From contig JAQGJU010000114.1 in the NCBI GenBank assembly GCA_028290465.1, forward strand, positions 55,102-119,101: a stretch of 64,000 nucleotides of DNA, given 5' to 3'. Source of the stretch: Xanthobacteraceae bacterium (GTDB lineage Bacteria; Pseudomonadota; Alphaproteobacteria; Rhizobiales; Xanthobacteraceae). The position numbers and the translations under genes are program-made. Below are positions 27,216 to 36,108 of the stretch, in pieces. A model generated the notes under the pieces. The model was not told the DNA's origin, made no database searches, and worked only from the letters and a program-made list of their open reading frames with translations. The number at the start of each line of letters is the position of its first letter. Positions within the stretch are counted from its first letter, which is position 1.

Positions 27216-28284
27216 GCTGGATCTCCGGACTTGCAACGGGTGCCCGGCTGTGGCCGGACGCAGGATCGACCATGTGGCAGGCGGCGGCGTGGCGTTCGTT
27301 GCCGGTCGGCATCAGCCGCGGCGCCTCGGCGCTGCATACCGGCTCGGCGAACGCGCAGCGGGTATGAAATCGGCAGCCTGACGGCGGGTCGATCGGATTC
27401 GGCGGATCGCCGGAAATCGGCGCTTCCTGCGTGCGATGATCGGCATCGAGCGACGGCATCGCTGCCAGGAGCGCCCGCGTATAGGGATGCCGCGCGTCGG
27501 TCCATAGCGCCTCGACGGGCCCCGATTCGACGACCTCGCCCAGATACATCACGATGACGCGGTCACTGATGAAGCGGACGACGTTGAGGTCATGCGAGAT
27601 GAACACGTAGGTGAGGCCAAGCTCCTCCTTGAGGTCGAGCAGCAGGTTGAGCACCTGCGCCTCGACCGATTTGTCGAGCGCGGACACCGCCTCGTCGAGG
27701 ATCACCAGGCGCGGCGCCAGCGCCAGCGCGCGCGCGATGTTAATGCGCTGGCGCTGTCCGCCGCTGAGTTCATGCGGATAACGATCGGCGAACAGCGACG
27801 GATCGAGGCCCACTTTTCGCAACAGTTCATGGGCGCGCGCACGGGCCACAGCCGGCGCGATGCCATGCACTTTGGGGCCGAATGCGATGGTTTCCTCGAT
27901 AGTCAGGCGCGGATTGAGCGACGCATAGCTGTCCTGAAACACCATTTGCACCCGCCGGCGCAGTTCGCGCAGCGTCAGCGCCGGGCCGACCGGCTCGCCG
28001 TCGAGCGTGATCTCGCCCTTGTCGGGCGCGATCAAGCCGATGATCAGCCGGGCCGTTGTCGACTTGCCGCAGCCGGACTCGCCGACAATGCCGAGCACTT
28101 CGCCCTTGTCGACGGAGAAGTTCACGTCATCGACCGCCCGCACCACGCCGCCGCGCCCGAACAGGCCGCCGCCAACCGCGAAATGCTTGCTCAGCCCCCG
28201 CACCGCGAGTAGCGGCTGTTGCGGACCGCCGACATCGGCGACCGGCGCCAATACTTCCTGCCTTAAGACATCAGCTTCGGACAT
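27205..28284 (-). CDS. Peptide/nickel-type ABC transporter ATP-binding protein (DppF-like)
   Basis: This is the second ATPase of the importer. The 359-residue protein has Walker A GESGCGKSTTARLI, Q-loop MVFQDSYASLNPRLTI, signature LSGGQRQRINIARAL and Walker B LVILDEAVSALD. The C-terminal oligopeptide-ABC domain has the Cys pattern (SGCRFHTRCAFAEPVC). Its start lies 14 bases inside the permease gene upstream. Walker B reads DEAVSALD rather than the usual DEPTSALD; the catalytic Glu is kept. Confidence 0.95.
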   Translation of the reverse strand: MSEADVLRQEVLAPVADVGGPQQPLLAVRGLSKHFAVGGGLFGRGGVVRAVDDVNFSVDKGEVLGIVGESGCGKSTTARLIIGLIAPDKGEITLDGEPVGPALTLRELRRRVQMVFQDSYASLNPRLTIEETIAFGPKVHGIAPAVARARAHELLRKVGLDPSLFADRYPHELSGGQRQRINIARALALAPRLVILDEAVSALDKSVEAQVLNLLLDLKEELGLTYVFISHDLNVVRFISDRVIVMYLGEVVESGPVEALWTDARHPYTRALLAAMPSLDADHRTQEAPISGDPPNPIDPPSGCRFHTRCAFAEPVCSAEAPRLMPTGNERHAAACHMVDPASGHSRAPVASPEIQHAI

Positions 28285-29158
28285 CCATCGCGCTCCGCAT
28301 TCCGTCGCTCAGCAGGTTGAAGCAAATCGAAACGGTGAAGATCATCGCGCCCGGCAGTGCCGCGACCCATGGATTGATGTAGATCGCGGTGCGTAATGTA
28401 TTCAGCATCAGCCCCCATTCGGGCTGCGGCGGCTTGGTGCCGAGGCCGAGGAACGACAGGCCGGCGGCCAGGATCATGCACACGCTGATCAGGCTGGTCG
28501 AATAGACAAAGATCGGGCCGAGCACATTGCCCAGCACATGGACGCGCATGATGGTCAGCGGGCCGGCACCGGACGCGCGCGCCGCATTGACGAAATCGAG
28601 ACCCCGCACGCTGGTGGTGACGCTTTCGGCGACGCGGACGATCGGCGGAATGAACACGATGGTGAGCGACACCAGGCTGTTAGTGATGCCGGCGCCGAGC
28701 GCGCCTGAGATCGCGATAGCCAGCAGCACGGATGGGAACGCATAAAACACGTCGACGGTGCGCATGATCGTCTGATTGACGAAGCCGCCGACATAGCCGG
28801 CGCTGACCCCCAGCGTCGTGCCGATGACGAACGCCGTCACGACCGGGAGGAGGCCGATGAGCAGCGACAGCCGGCCGCCATGGACGAGGCGGGACAGCAT
28901 GTCGCGGCCGAGTTCATCCGTGCCGAGCGGATAGCCGGGCGTGCCGATCGGGCGCAGGCGCCGGATCATGCTGCCCAGGAAGGGATCGGCGAGGCTGAGA
29001 TACGGCGCAAAGATCGCCGCGAGCGCGATGAGGATCAGCACGACCGCACACAGCACGCTGACCGGGTCGCGCATCAGCCGGCGTCCGACGTTCGTCCAAT
29101 AGCCGCGCGCCTTGTCGACGACGGCGATCCGGACAATGTCGGTGGCCACGATGGTCAT
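28271..29158 (-). CDS. Peptide-type ABC transporter permease (DppC-like)
   Basis: This is an inner-membrane channel subunit. The 295-residue protein has an N-terminal membrane anchor (VLCAVVLILIALAAIFAPYL), the GTDELGRDMLSRLVHGGR segment typical of DppC/OppC, and five further helices. The ATPase-coupling EAA loop is encoded as FVNAARASGAGPLTIMRVHV. It starts 3 bases after the DppB-like gene and overlaps the DppF-like gene. Confidence 0.95.
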   Translation of the reverse strand: MTIVATDIVRIAVVDKARGYWTNVGRRLMRDPVSVLCAVVLILIALAAIFAPYLSLADPFLGSMIRRLRPIGTPGYPLGTDELGRDMLSRLVHGGRLSLLIGLLPVVTAFVIGTTLGVSAGYVGGFVNQTIMRTVDVFYAFPSVLLAIAISGALGAGITNSLVSLTIVFIPPIVRVAESVTTSVRGLDFVNAARASGAGPLTIMRVHVLGNVLGPIFVYSTSLISVCMILAAGLSFLGLGTKPPQPEWGLMLNTLRTAIYINPWVAALPGAMIFTVSICFNLLSDGMRSAMDVRS

Positions 29159-29161
29159 GCG

Positions 29162-30106
29162 TCAGCCTCGCTTGATGCGCGGATCGATCGCGGCTTGCAG
29201 CACATCAACAATGAGATTGAGAAAGACGAAGAACATCGCCAGCACCAGGATCGTGCCCTGCAACAGCGGCAGATCACGCTGGAAGATCGCGGAGTTCAGC
29301 AGGAACCCGGTGCCCGGCCAGGAGAACACGAACTCGATCAGGATCGAGCCACCGAGCAGGTAACCGAGCTGCAGGCCCATGATGGCGATGGTAGTCGGCG
29401 CGGCGTTCTTGGCGACATGTTTAAAGACGCGCAACTCGTTCAATCCCTTGGCGCGCAACGCGAGGACGAATTCCTGCGACAGCAGATCACCCACGAGGGC
29501 GCGGATCGTGCGCGTCACGATGCCCATCGGGATCACCGACATGGTGACGGCCGGAAGAATGATGTGTTGGAAGTGATCCCAGTCCCAGGCCCAGCCGCCC
29601 GGTCCGGCGCCAACCGCCGGCAACCAGCCGAGTTGCACCGAGAACACGATCACCAGCACCATGCCGAGCCAATAGTGTGGCATCGAGACGCCGGCGATGG
29701 AAATGATCGTGACGACGCGGTCGATCCACGAGTCGCGGAAATAGCCGGCCGTGAAGCCGAACAGCGCGCCGAACGCGAAGCCGAGAAACGCCGCGAGGAA
29801 AGCCAGCCGCAGCGTATTGCCGACGGCGCGGAAGACTTCCTCGGCGACCGAGCGGCCGCTGGCGATTGAGGTGCCGAGATCGCCGTGCACGGCTTTCCAC
29901 AGCCAGATGCCGAACTGCACCGGCAGCGGGCGGTCGAAGCCGTAGGCGCGCTTCATCTGTTCGGCGAGCTGCGCCGAGGCGTCGGGCGGCAGCACCGAGA
30001 CGAGCGGATCGCCCGGCGCGATATGCACCAGCATGAAACACACCAGCGCCACCGCAAAAACGACCGGCAAGACCAGCAGCAGCCGCTTTGCGATGAACGC
30101 GAGCAT
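29162..30106 (-). CDS. Peptide-type ABC transporter permease (DppB-like)
   Basis: This is the partner channel subunit. The 314-residue protein opens with the typical first helix (LLLVLPVVFAVALVCFMLVH), followed by the HIAPGDPLVSVL motif common to DppB/OppB. The coupling loop is FVLALRAKGLNELRVFKHVA and the last helix includes the WPGTGFLL region. It follows the receptor gene by 217 bases that contain a type A palindromic repeat, so the amount of channel relative to receptor may be set by that element. Confidence 0.95.
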   Translation of the reverse strand: MLAFIAKRLLLVLPVVFAVALVCFMLVHIAPGDPLVSVLPPDASAQLAEQMKRAYGFDRPLPVQFGIWLWKAVHGDLGTSIASGRSVAEEVFRAVGNTLRLAFLAAFLGFAFGALFGFTAGYFRDSWIDRVVTIISIAGVSMPHYWLGMVLVIVFSVQLGWLPAVGAGPGGWAWDWDHFQHIILPAVTMSVIPMGIVTRTIRALVGDLLSQEFVLALRAKGLNELRVFKHVAKNAAPTTIAIMGLQLGYLLGGSILIEFVFSWPGTGFLLNSAIFQRDLPLLQGTILVLAMFFVFLNLIVDVLQAAIDPRIKRG

Positions 30107-30169
30107 CGTAATGATGTTCTCCGATGACTTTACAGAATAACGCCTCGAGCAAGCTAAAACCTTTAATCC

Positions 30170-30281
30170 GTCATCCTGAGGTGCGAGCGAAGCGAGCCTC
30201 GAAGGATCGACGGGCGAGGTGTTGCGACATCGTGGCCGTCTATCCTTCGAGGCCCGGCTGCGCCGGGCACCTCAGGATGAC
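30170..30281. repeat. Palindromic intergenic repeat, type A, copy 2
   Basis: This 112-base element has the same inverted ends as copy 1 (GTCATCCTGAGGT with ACCTCAGGATGAC, extended here by CC/GG). The same nested arms occur near 30196-30207 and 30241-30252. It lies inside the transporter operon, between the receptor gene and the first permease gene, and would fold into a long hairpin in the message. Confidence 0.9.
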
Positions 30282-30323
30282 GGAGAAGCGCCGCGCCCTT
30301 GGAAGGAGCGCGGCGCTTCGTCT

Positions 30324-31976
30324 TTAGTTCATCGTCAACATGGAGAAGTCGACGAACCAGCTCTTCGGCTGCACGAAGTTCTTGATCTTCGGACTCATGG
30401 CGCGCGGGCCGACGTCATGGGCGACGAACAAAAACGCCGCCTCGTCGACCGAACGCTCATGCAGGGCGGCGAGGGCGCTGTCGCGCGCCGCCGGCTCGAA
30501 CGCGACCCGTACGGCCGCGGCCAACTTGTCGTATTCCGGATCGTTGATGTAGCCCCAGTTGTTCGAAACGGGAGGCGCCATCTTGCTGTCCAGGAAGCGG
30601 ATCATCGCAAAGAACGGATCCATCGCCGCGTAGGTGACGTTTGTGGCCTGCGAGCCGCGCGCGGATTCATCCTTGGCGCCCTTGCGCCAGTTGGTGAACA
30701 GCGTGTTCCACTCGATCACGTCGAGTTCGACCTCGAAGAAGCACTCGGCGAGGCTCTGCTGCACGAACTCGTTCATCGGCAGCGGCAGCATCTGACCGGA
30801 GCCCGACGCCGAGGTCTGGGTCTTCACCTTCAGCTTTTTGCTGGCTGAGAAACCGGCTTCGGTCATCAGCTTGCGGGCCTCATTCGGATCGAATTTGATC
30901 TGAAACTTCGGACTGCCGCGCCACGGATGGCCGGGCTCGAACGTGCCGGTGGCCGAAACCATCAGGCCGCCGAGCAGGCCGTCCTTCATCGCGTTGCGGT
31001 CGATGCAGAGGTTCGCCGCCTTGCGCACGCGGATATCGTTCCAGGGCGAGCCTTCGATGCGGCTGAATTGCCACGGCCAGACATGCGGCTGTTCGTTCTG
31101 ATAGATGACGAAGCCGCGCTGCTTGATCTGCGGCAGCGCGTCCGGCGCCGGGTTCTCGATCCAGTCGACCTGACCCGACAGCAACGCGGCGGTGCGGGCG
31201 TTCGGCTCCGGCATCGGCAGCAGCACCAGCCGGTCGACCTTGGGCACCCGCTTGGTGTCCCAGTAGCCGGGGAATTTCACCAGCTCGAGCCGCTCGCGCG
31301 GCACGAACTTGTCCATCTTCCACGCGCCGGTGCCGGATGCGTTGCGGGCGAAACCGTCCCACGCCTGCTTGGCGCGCTCCTTCGGATCGGTGACGCTCGC
31401 CGGCACCGTGTCGGCCAGCTTTTTCCAGTGCGCCGGGCTGGCCATGAACAGATTGGTCAGGTTGATCGGCAGCAGCGCGTCCGGCGATGCCGTCGTCATC
31501 TCGACCGTCATCTTGTCGACGGCGCGCGCGCTCCGCAGGCCCGGCATGCGCGACGCCGTGACGCCGACTTGGCTCGGGTCGAAATGCGCCGCGTCCTGCT
31601 TGAGAACTTTCTCAACGTTCCAGACCACGGCATCGGCATCGAAGTCCGAGCCGTCATGGAATTTCACACCCGGCCGCAGCTTGAACACCCACTTGGTCTT
31701 GTCGTTGGCATCGACGGCCCATTCGGTCGACAGGCCGGGGATGATGACGCTGGCCTTGTCGGCCGACGACAGGTCCCACTGGGTGAGGCCGTCATACATC
31801 GTGTTGCCGGTGAAGCGATTGCCTTCGAAGCCCTGATCGGGCTGGCCGAGCGTGCGCGGAATATCCGCCGCCGTCATCCCGATGCGCACGGTTTGGGCTA
31901 ACGCGGCGGCCGGTACTGCCAGTATGACGGCAGCGACGCAGATGCCGGCCAGACGCAAAACAACGGACTCTCTCAT
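30324..31976 (-). CDS. Extracytoplasmic substrate-binding protein of the peptide-type ABC importer
   Basis: This is the family 5 solute receptor feeding the permeases downstream. ATG 31976 is preceded by GGGAGGC and opens a clean signal peptide (MRESVVLRLAGICVAAVILA, cleavage near ALAQT); the frame continues upstream to 32006 without support. The protein is 550 residues. Typical SBP_bac_5 features include MYDGLTQWDLSSADK, the WVFKLRPGVKFHDGSDFDAD motif, and later IRVRKAANLCIDRNA. The ligand need not be a peptide: family 5 receptors also bind opines, nickel chelates and heterocycles. The linked amidase and ureide-type enzymes suggest an amide-rich compound. Confidence 0.94.
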   Translation of the reverse strand: MRESVVLRLAGICVAAVILAVPAAALAQTVRIGMTAADIPRTLGQPDQGFEGNRFTGNTMYDGLTQWDLSSADKASVIIPGLSTEWAVDANDKTKWVFKLRPGVKFHDGSDFDADAVVWNVEKVLKQDAAHFDPSQVGVTASRMPGLRSARAVDKMTVEMTTASPDALLPINLTNLFMASPAHWKKLADTVPASVTDPKERAKQAWDGFARNASGTGAWKMDKFVPRERLELVKFPGYWDTKRVPKVDRLVLLPMPEPNARTAALLSGQVDWIENPAPDALPQIKQRGFVIYQNEQPHVWPWQFSRIEGSPWNDIRVRKAANLCIDRNAMKDGLLGGLMVSATGTFEPGHPWRGSPKFQIKFDPNEARKLMTEAGFSASKKLKVKTQTSASGSGQMLPLPMNEFVQQSLAECFFEVELDVIEWNTLFTNWRKGAKDESARGSQATNVTYAAMDPFFAMIRFLDSKMAPPVSNNWGYINDPEYDKLAAAVRVAFEPAARDSALAALHERSVDEAAFLFVAHDVGPRAMSPKIKNFVQPKSWFVDFSMLTMN

Positions 31977-32140
31977 GTTCGCCTCCCTATGGGTGTCTCG
32001 GGACAAGCTAGTTCAAGGAGCGTGCCAGCCTCCAAAGTCGCCGGTATGGGCTGGTGGAGGGCTGCCGGTGTCGAAAAACATGCGGATGCGACGCATTGTG
32101 CCTAAACGGTAGGCAAGCGCAAATCGCGTTTAAACACTTG

Positions 32141-32188
32141 GAGCGCGTCCGGACGCAAAACCGGGGTCCACTTTTGCTGGCCGCGCTC
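32141..32188. repeat. Short palindromic repeat, type B, copy 1
   Basis: This 48-base element begins GAGCGCGTCCGGACGC and ends CCGCGCTC. It is the reverse complement of copy 2 (40098-40145) at 46 of 48 positions. It lies in the 213-base gap between the racemase gene and the receptor gene, starting one base before the end of the racemase reading-frame margin. The remainder of that gap shows nothing else distinctive. Confidence 0.9.
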
Positions 32189-32189
32189 C

Positions 32190-32930
32190 TTAGCCTTTCG
32201 GCGAGAAGCGTTCGAACAGGCCGGAATAGGATTTGGCGATCGGCTTCGCATAGGCGCCGCGTTTCGACGTCTTAAGGCCTTGGACCGCAAGCCCTTCGGC
32301 GAGCGTGACCGCGGCCGCGACACCGTCGATGACCGGCACGCCGAACTCGGCCGACAGCGCGGCCGCGAGATCGGCCATGCCAGCGCAGCCGAGCACAATG
32401 GCGTCCGCGCCATCGTGTCGCAGCGCGGCTTCGATCTCGGCGCTAATGCGGGCGCGAGCGTTGGAGCCAGGATCATCCAATTCCAGCACCGAAACATCAC
32501 ACGCCCGCACTTTCGCGCAGCGCCGGTCCAGGCCATAGCGCAGCAGATTGGTCTCGATCGCCGGGATCGAACGCGCCAACGTCGTCACGACGCCGAAGCG
32601 ATGTGCCAACAGGCTGGCGACATGGAACGCGGCTTCGCCGATGCCGACCACGGGAGCATTCGCGAGCGCACGTGCGGCGTCGAGCCCGGTATCGTCGAAG
32701 CAGGCGATCACATGGGCGTCGACGCCTTCAGCTTCTGCCTCGGCGATGCGCACCAGAAGGCCGGGCACCGCGAAGGCATCGTCATAGGCGCCCTCGATGG
32801 AGGCCGGACCGAACGTGGATTCGACCGCGCGGATTTTGGTATCCGGCCGCGCCACCCGCCGGGCGGCCTGCGCGATGGTTTTGGTCATCGCCGCGGTGGT
32901 GTTGGGATTGACGACGTTGAGGTGCAACAT
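32190..32930 (-). CDS. Asp/Glu/hydantoin racemase superfamily protein
   Basis: This is probably a cofactor-independent two-cysteine racemase or isomerase acting on a hydantoin, carbamoyl or malate-type substrate. I start it at ATG 32930 (MLHLNVVNPNTTAAMTKTI). The frame is open far upstream, but that extension is antisense to the amidohydrolase gene. The 246-residue protein has both catalytic cysteines, Cys77 (VIACFDD) and Cys182 (VLGCAGMADL), and the family's NPNTT opening. It diverges from an N-carbamoyl amino acid hydrolase gene over 66 bases, the classical hydantoin-utilisation partnership, and lies upstream of the ABC operon on the same strand. Confidence 0.9.
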   Translation of the reverse strand: MLHLNVVNPNTTAAMTKTIAQAARRVARPDTKIRAVESTFGPASIEGAYDDAFAVPGLLVRIAEAEAEGVDAHVIACFDDTGLDAARALANAPVVGIGEAAFHVASLLAHRFGVVTTLARSIPAIETNLLRYGLDRRCAKVRACDVSVLELDDPGSNARARISAEIEAALRHDGADAIVLGCAGMADLAAALSAEFGVPVIDGVAAAVTLAEGLAVQGLKTSKRGAYAKPIAKSYSGLFERFSPKG

Positions 32931-32996
32931 GGTCGTCCTGTCGGCAGACCGAAGCCGGCATGATAGACGGGCAGGATCGGCGGAGTCATTTCCAAT

Positions 32997-34253
32997 ATGT
33001 CCAATATGCGCAACCTGACGATCAATGCCGAGCGCCTGTGGGACGAATTGATGGAGACCGGCGCGATCGGCGGCACCCCGAAGGGCGGGATCTGCCGGCT
33101 GACGTTGACCGATCTCGACCGCGAGGTGCGCGACTGGTTCAAGCAGCGCGCCGAGGCGCTGGGCTGCACGGTGACGGTCGACGACATGGGCGTGATGTTC
33201 GCGCGGCGTCCGGGCCAACGGGACGATCTCCCGCCGATCGCGATGGGCAGCCATCTCGACACCCAGCCGACCGGCGGCAAGTTCGACGGCGTGCTGGGTG
33301 TGCTGGCCGCGCTCGAAGCATTGCGCACGCTGGTCGAGGCCGGCTACGAGACCTATGCGCCCATCGAAGTGGTGAACTGGACCAACGAAGAAGGCTCGCG
33401 GTTCGCGCCGGCGTTGATTGCGTCCGGCGTCTTTGCTGGCGTGTTCGAGCGCGACTGGGCATGGACGCAGAAGGACCGCGCCGGCATGGCGTTCGGCGCC
33501 GCGCTGGACACCATTGGCTATCTCGGCGCCGAGCGCTGCGGCGCGCATCCGCTGTCGGCATTCTTCGAGCTCCATATCGAGCAGGGTCCGCTCCTGGAAG
33601 CCGAGAGCCGGGAGGTCGGCATCGTGACCGGCGTGCAGGGCGTGCGCTGGTTCGAGGTCACGGTGCGCGGCCAGGAGGCGCACACCGGCGCGACCCCGAT
33701 GAATTTGCGAAAAAACGCATTGCTTGGGGCCGCACGATTGATCGAGCGCATCGATGCCATTGCGCTGGCGCATGCGCCGCTGGCGGTCGGCACCGTCGGT
33801 CTCGTGGAAGTGCGGCCGAATTCGCGGAATGTCGTGCCGGGCGAGGTGTTCTTCACCATCGACTTCCGCCATCCGGACACCGACGTGCTCGACGCCATGG
33901 AGCAGGCGTTCGGCAAGGCGCTGCCCGAGATCTGCGATCAACTTGGCCTGACCGCCAGTGCCGACAAGATCTGGGAAAACCCGCCGGTGCAGTTCGATCC
34001 AGACTGTGTCGCGGCGGTCAGGAAGGCCGCCACCGCGTCTGGATTTTCCCACCGCGATATCGTGTCCGGGGCGGCGCATGACGCCGCTTACGTGTCGCGC
34101 GTCGCGCCCAGCGCGATGGTGTTCGTGCCTTGCCTTGGCGGCATCAGCCACAACGAAGCCGAGTTCAGCTCCAAGGAGCAATGCGCGGCCGGCGCCCAGG
34201 TGCTGTTGCAGGCGGTGCTGGACTACGACCGGCTGTTGGCCGAGCGGGGATAG
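32997..34253 (+). CDS. Zn-dependent N-carbamoyl-L-amino acid hydrolase / allantoate amidohydrolase family (M20)
   Basis: This enzyme hydrolyses N-carbamoyl amino acids or ureides, releasing ammonia and carbon dioxide. The 418-residue protein has the M20 metal site: His86 and Asp88 (GSHLDTQ), Asp98 (GGKFDGVLG), Glu131/Glu132 (NWTNEEGSRF), a His in FELHIEQGP, and a C-terminal His (GGISHNEAEF). CGGAG lies 11 bases before ATG 32997. It is divergent from the racemase gene and no hydantoinase is in the window. Beta-ureidopropionase activity is another possibility within the family. Confidence 0.93.
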   Translation: MSNMRNLTINAERLWDELMETGAIGGTPKGGICRLTLTDLDREVRDWFKQRAEALGCTVTVDDMGVMFARRPGQRDDLPPIAMGSHLDTQPTGGKFDGVLGVLAALEALRTLVEAGYETYAPIEVVNWTNEEGSRFAPALIASGVFAGVFERDWAWTQKDRAGMAFGAALDTIGYLGAERCGAHPLSAFFELHIEQGPLLEAESREVGIVTGVQGVRWFEVTVRGQEAHTGATPMNLRKNALLGAARLIERIDAIALAHAPLAVGTVGLVEVRPNSRNVVPGEVFFTIDFRHPDTDVLDAMEQAFGKALPEICDQLGLTASADKIWENPPVQFDPDCVAAVRKAATASGFSHRDIVSGAAHDAAYVSRVAPSAMVFVPCLGGISHNEAEFSSKEQCAAGAQVLLQAVLDYDRLLAERG

Positions 34254-34259
34254 CGCAGT

Positions 34260-34706
34260 CTACGCGGCGCGCTTGGTCGGCGCGACCGCGACGCGGTTGC
34301 GGCCGCCATTCTTCGCCATATAGAGCGCGGCGTCGGCGCGTTCGATCAACCCGTGCAGGTCGCGGTCGGCGCCGGACGTCAGCGCGATGCCGCGACTGAC
34401 CGTGACGGTCAGCGTGTCGTTGCCATGCGGCACCGGCGTGGACTCGATGGCGTGCCGCATGCGCTCGCCGAGCGCCGCCAGATCCGAACAGTCATCGCCA
34501 TGCGATAGAACGATGAACTCCTCGCCGCCGAACCGCGCCACCTTGTGGCGGTCGTCGACGCTGCTCATCAGAATTCGGCGACCGCGCGGTTGTAGTCGCG
34601 TCTGCAGAGTGGCGCCCGCAGGCGTGCGGACGCTTGCGCTTTCGGCGCCGGCCAAGCCGGTCGGTCCGGTCCCGATGGCGGCTTTCTTCTGCGGGTCGGC
34701 GTACAT
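34260..34706 (-). pseudogene. Remnant of a GGDEF (diguanylate cyclase) gene
   Basis: The 148-residue frame keeps only the second half of a GGDEF domain: KVARFGGEEFIVLSHGDD, then LTVTVSRGIALTSG and IERADAALYMAKNGGRNRV. The first half, with the DxDxFKxxND nucleotide/metal motif, is missing. In its place is an unrelated basic stretch (MYADPQKKAAIGTG through LQPRGRRILMSS). No frame nearby supplies the lost half. A cyclase without that motif cannot bind GTP normally, so I call it a truncated or decayed gene. It lies 7 bases from the convergent amidohydrolase gene. Confidence 0.7.
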
Positions 34707-34861
34707 GTCCGCTGTCCTTTATCGCGCGTGCCCGTCTGGCAGCGGCGGCCGGTGCGACATAACCGCGACAGCGTCGCCATAATAGGCTCAAAGGTCAACG
34801 CCGAGCCTGAAGCCATTTCCACGCCGCTTCAAGGGCGCGCGAATTCGGCTATATCTCCTTG

Positions 34862-36028
34862 ATGCCCACCACGACCAAATCCCATCCTCTGACCAAGGCC
34901 CAAGGCAAGCACATCTGGCTTCGCGCGCAACGGCTCGATGCCGTCGCGCCCTTTGGCGACGGGCCGGAGGCGACGCGGGCGGTGGTGGAGCATCTGGGCT
35001 ATGTGCAGATCGACACCATCAACGTCATCGAGCGGTGCCACCACCATATTCTCCAGACCCGCATCCCGGCCTATCGGCGCGAGCATCTGCAACAGGCCCA
35101 GAGCGTCGACAAGAGTGTGTTCGAGTACTGGACCCACGCCCTGTCTTACGTGCCGACGCGGGATCTGCGCTTTTTCACCGGCGCGATGAAACGCCACCGG
35201 CAGGAGCCGAACGGCTGGTTTGGCTCGGTCGCAAAACCGGATTTGCGCAAGGTTCTGACGCTCATCAAAAAGCAGGGCGCTCTGACGATCCGCGACATCG
35301 ATGACGACGTGCTGGTCGACAAGGAGCATCCCTGGGCGAGCCGCAAGCCATCGAAGCGGGCGCTGCAACTGGCGTTCTACAACGGCCTGCTGACGATCAG
35401 CGAACGCGCCGGCATGCTCAAGACCTACGAACTGATGGAGCGGCACTTCGGCTGGGACACGCCGCCAAAGCCGGCCTCACCGAAGGAAACTTCGGTCTAT
35501 TGGCTCGACCGGGCGCTGCGCGCGCAGGGGATCGTGAGCCTGGATTCGATTTGTCACCTTGCCGCCAAGAGCAAGCCGGCGATCCGGCAATTGATCGAAG
35601 CCAGGGTTCGCCGCGGCGAGTTGGTGCGGATCGAGTTGGAGGGCGCGGGCAAGCAGGAGCATTGGGCCGGCCCCGAAGCGCTCGATGTCGCCGGCGGCAC
35701 GGCGTCGGAGATCGTCCACATCCTGTCGCCGTTCGACCCGCTCATCATCCAGCGCAAGCGGCTCCAGCTGTTCTTCGACTACGAGCATCGCTTCGAGGCC
35801 TATGTGCCCAAGGAAAAGCGGCTGTATGGCTATTTCGCCTTGCCGGTTTTGGTCGGCGACCAGATCGTCGCCGCCATCGATCTCAAGACCGATCGCCAGA
35901 AGCAGGAATTGCTGATGCAGAAATGGACCTGGGTCGCCAAGGGGCCGCGCCGGGACTGGAAAAAGCGCATCGAGGAGGAATTGCACCGTTTCGAGCGTTT
36001 CCAGCTCGCCAGCAAGGAGCCGGAGTGA
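34862..36028 (+). CDS. Winged-helix DNA glycosylase of the YcaQ/AlkX family
   Basis: Family members remove damaged or cross-linked bases from DNA using repeated winged-helix domains. The 388-residue protein starts at ATG 34862. The catalytic-loop motif Q-I-D is at Gln49-Asp51 (GYVQIDTINVIERCHH), matching the QxD form of E. coli YcaQ/AlkX. The HILQTRIPAYRREHL segment and the C-terminal LSPFDPLIIQRKRL and FDYEHRFEAYVPKEKRLYGY motifs are also typical. The ribosome site is weak. It stands alone between a decayed gene and a LysR gene. Confidence 0.92.
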   Translation: MPTTTKSHPLTKAQGKHIWLRAQRLDAVAPFGDGPEATRAVVEHLGYVQIDTINVIERCHHHILQTRIPAYRREHLQQAQSVDKSVFEYWTHALSYVPTRDLRFFTGAMKRHRQEPNGWFGSVAKPDLRKVLTLIKKQGALTIRDIDDDVLVDKEHPWASRKPSKRALQLAFYNGLLTISERAGMLKTYELMERHFGWDTPPKPASPKETSVYWLDRALRAQGIVSLDSICHLAAKSKPAIRQLIEARVRRGELVRIELEGAGKQEHWAGPEALDVAGGTASEIVHILSPFDPLIIQRKRLQLFFDYEHRFEAYVPKEKRLYGYFALPVLVGDQIVAAIDLKTDRQKQELLMQKWTWVAKGPRRDWKKRIEEELHRFERFQLASKEPE

Positions 36029-36108
36029 CCGGAACGGGGCCACGCGCGCATCAGGCCTTCTGAATGGTACGACACTTGCTTGACGTTGCCTGAGTCGAGG
36101 TAATGCCG

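Noticed and set aside
32931..34181. A 417-codon N-terminal extension of the racemase frame on the minus strand
   Set aside because: The extension is antisense to the amidohydrolase with intact metal motifs; the racemase proper begins with its family NPNTT segment at 32930.
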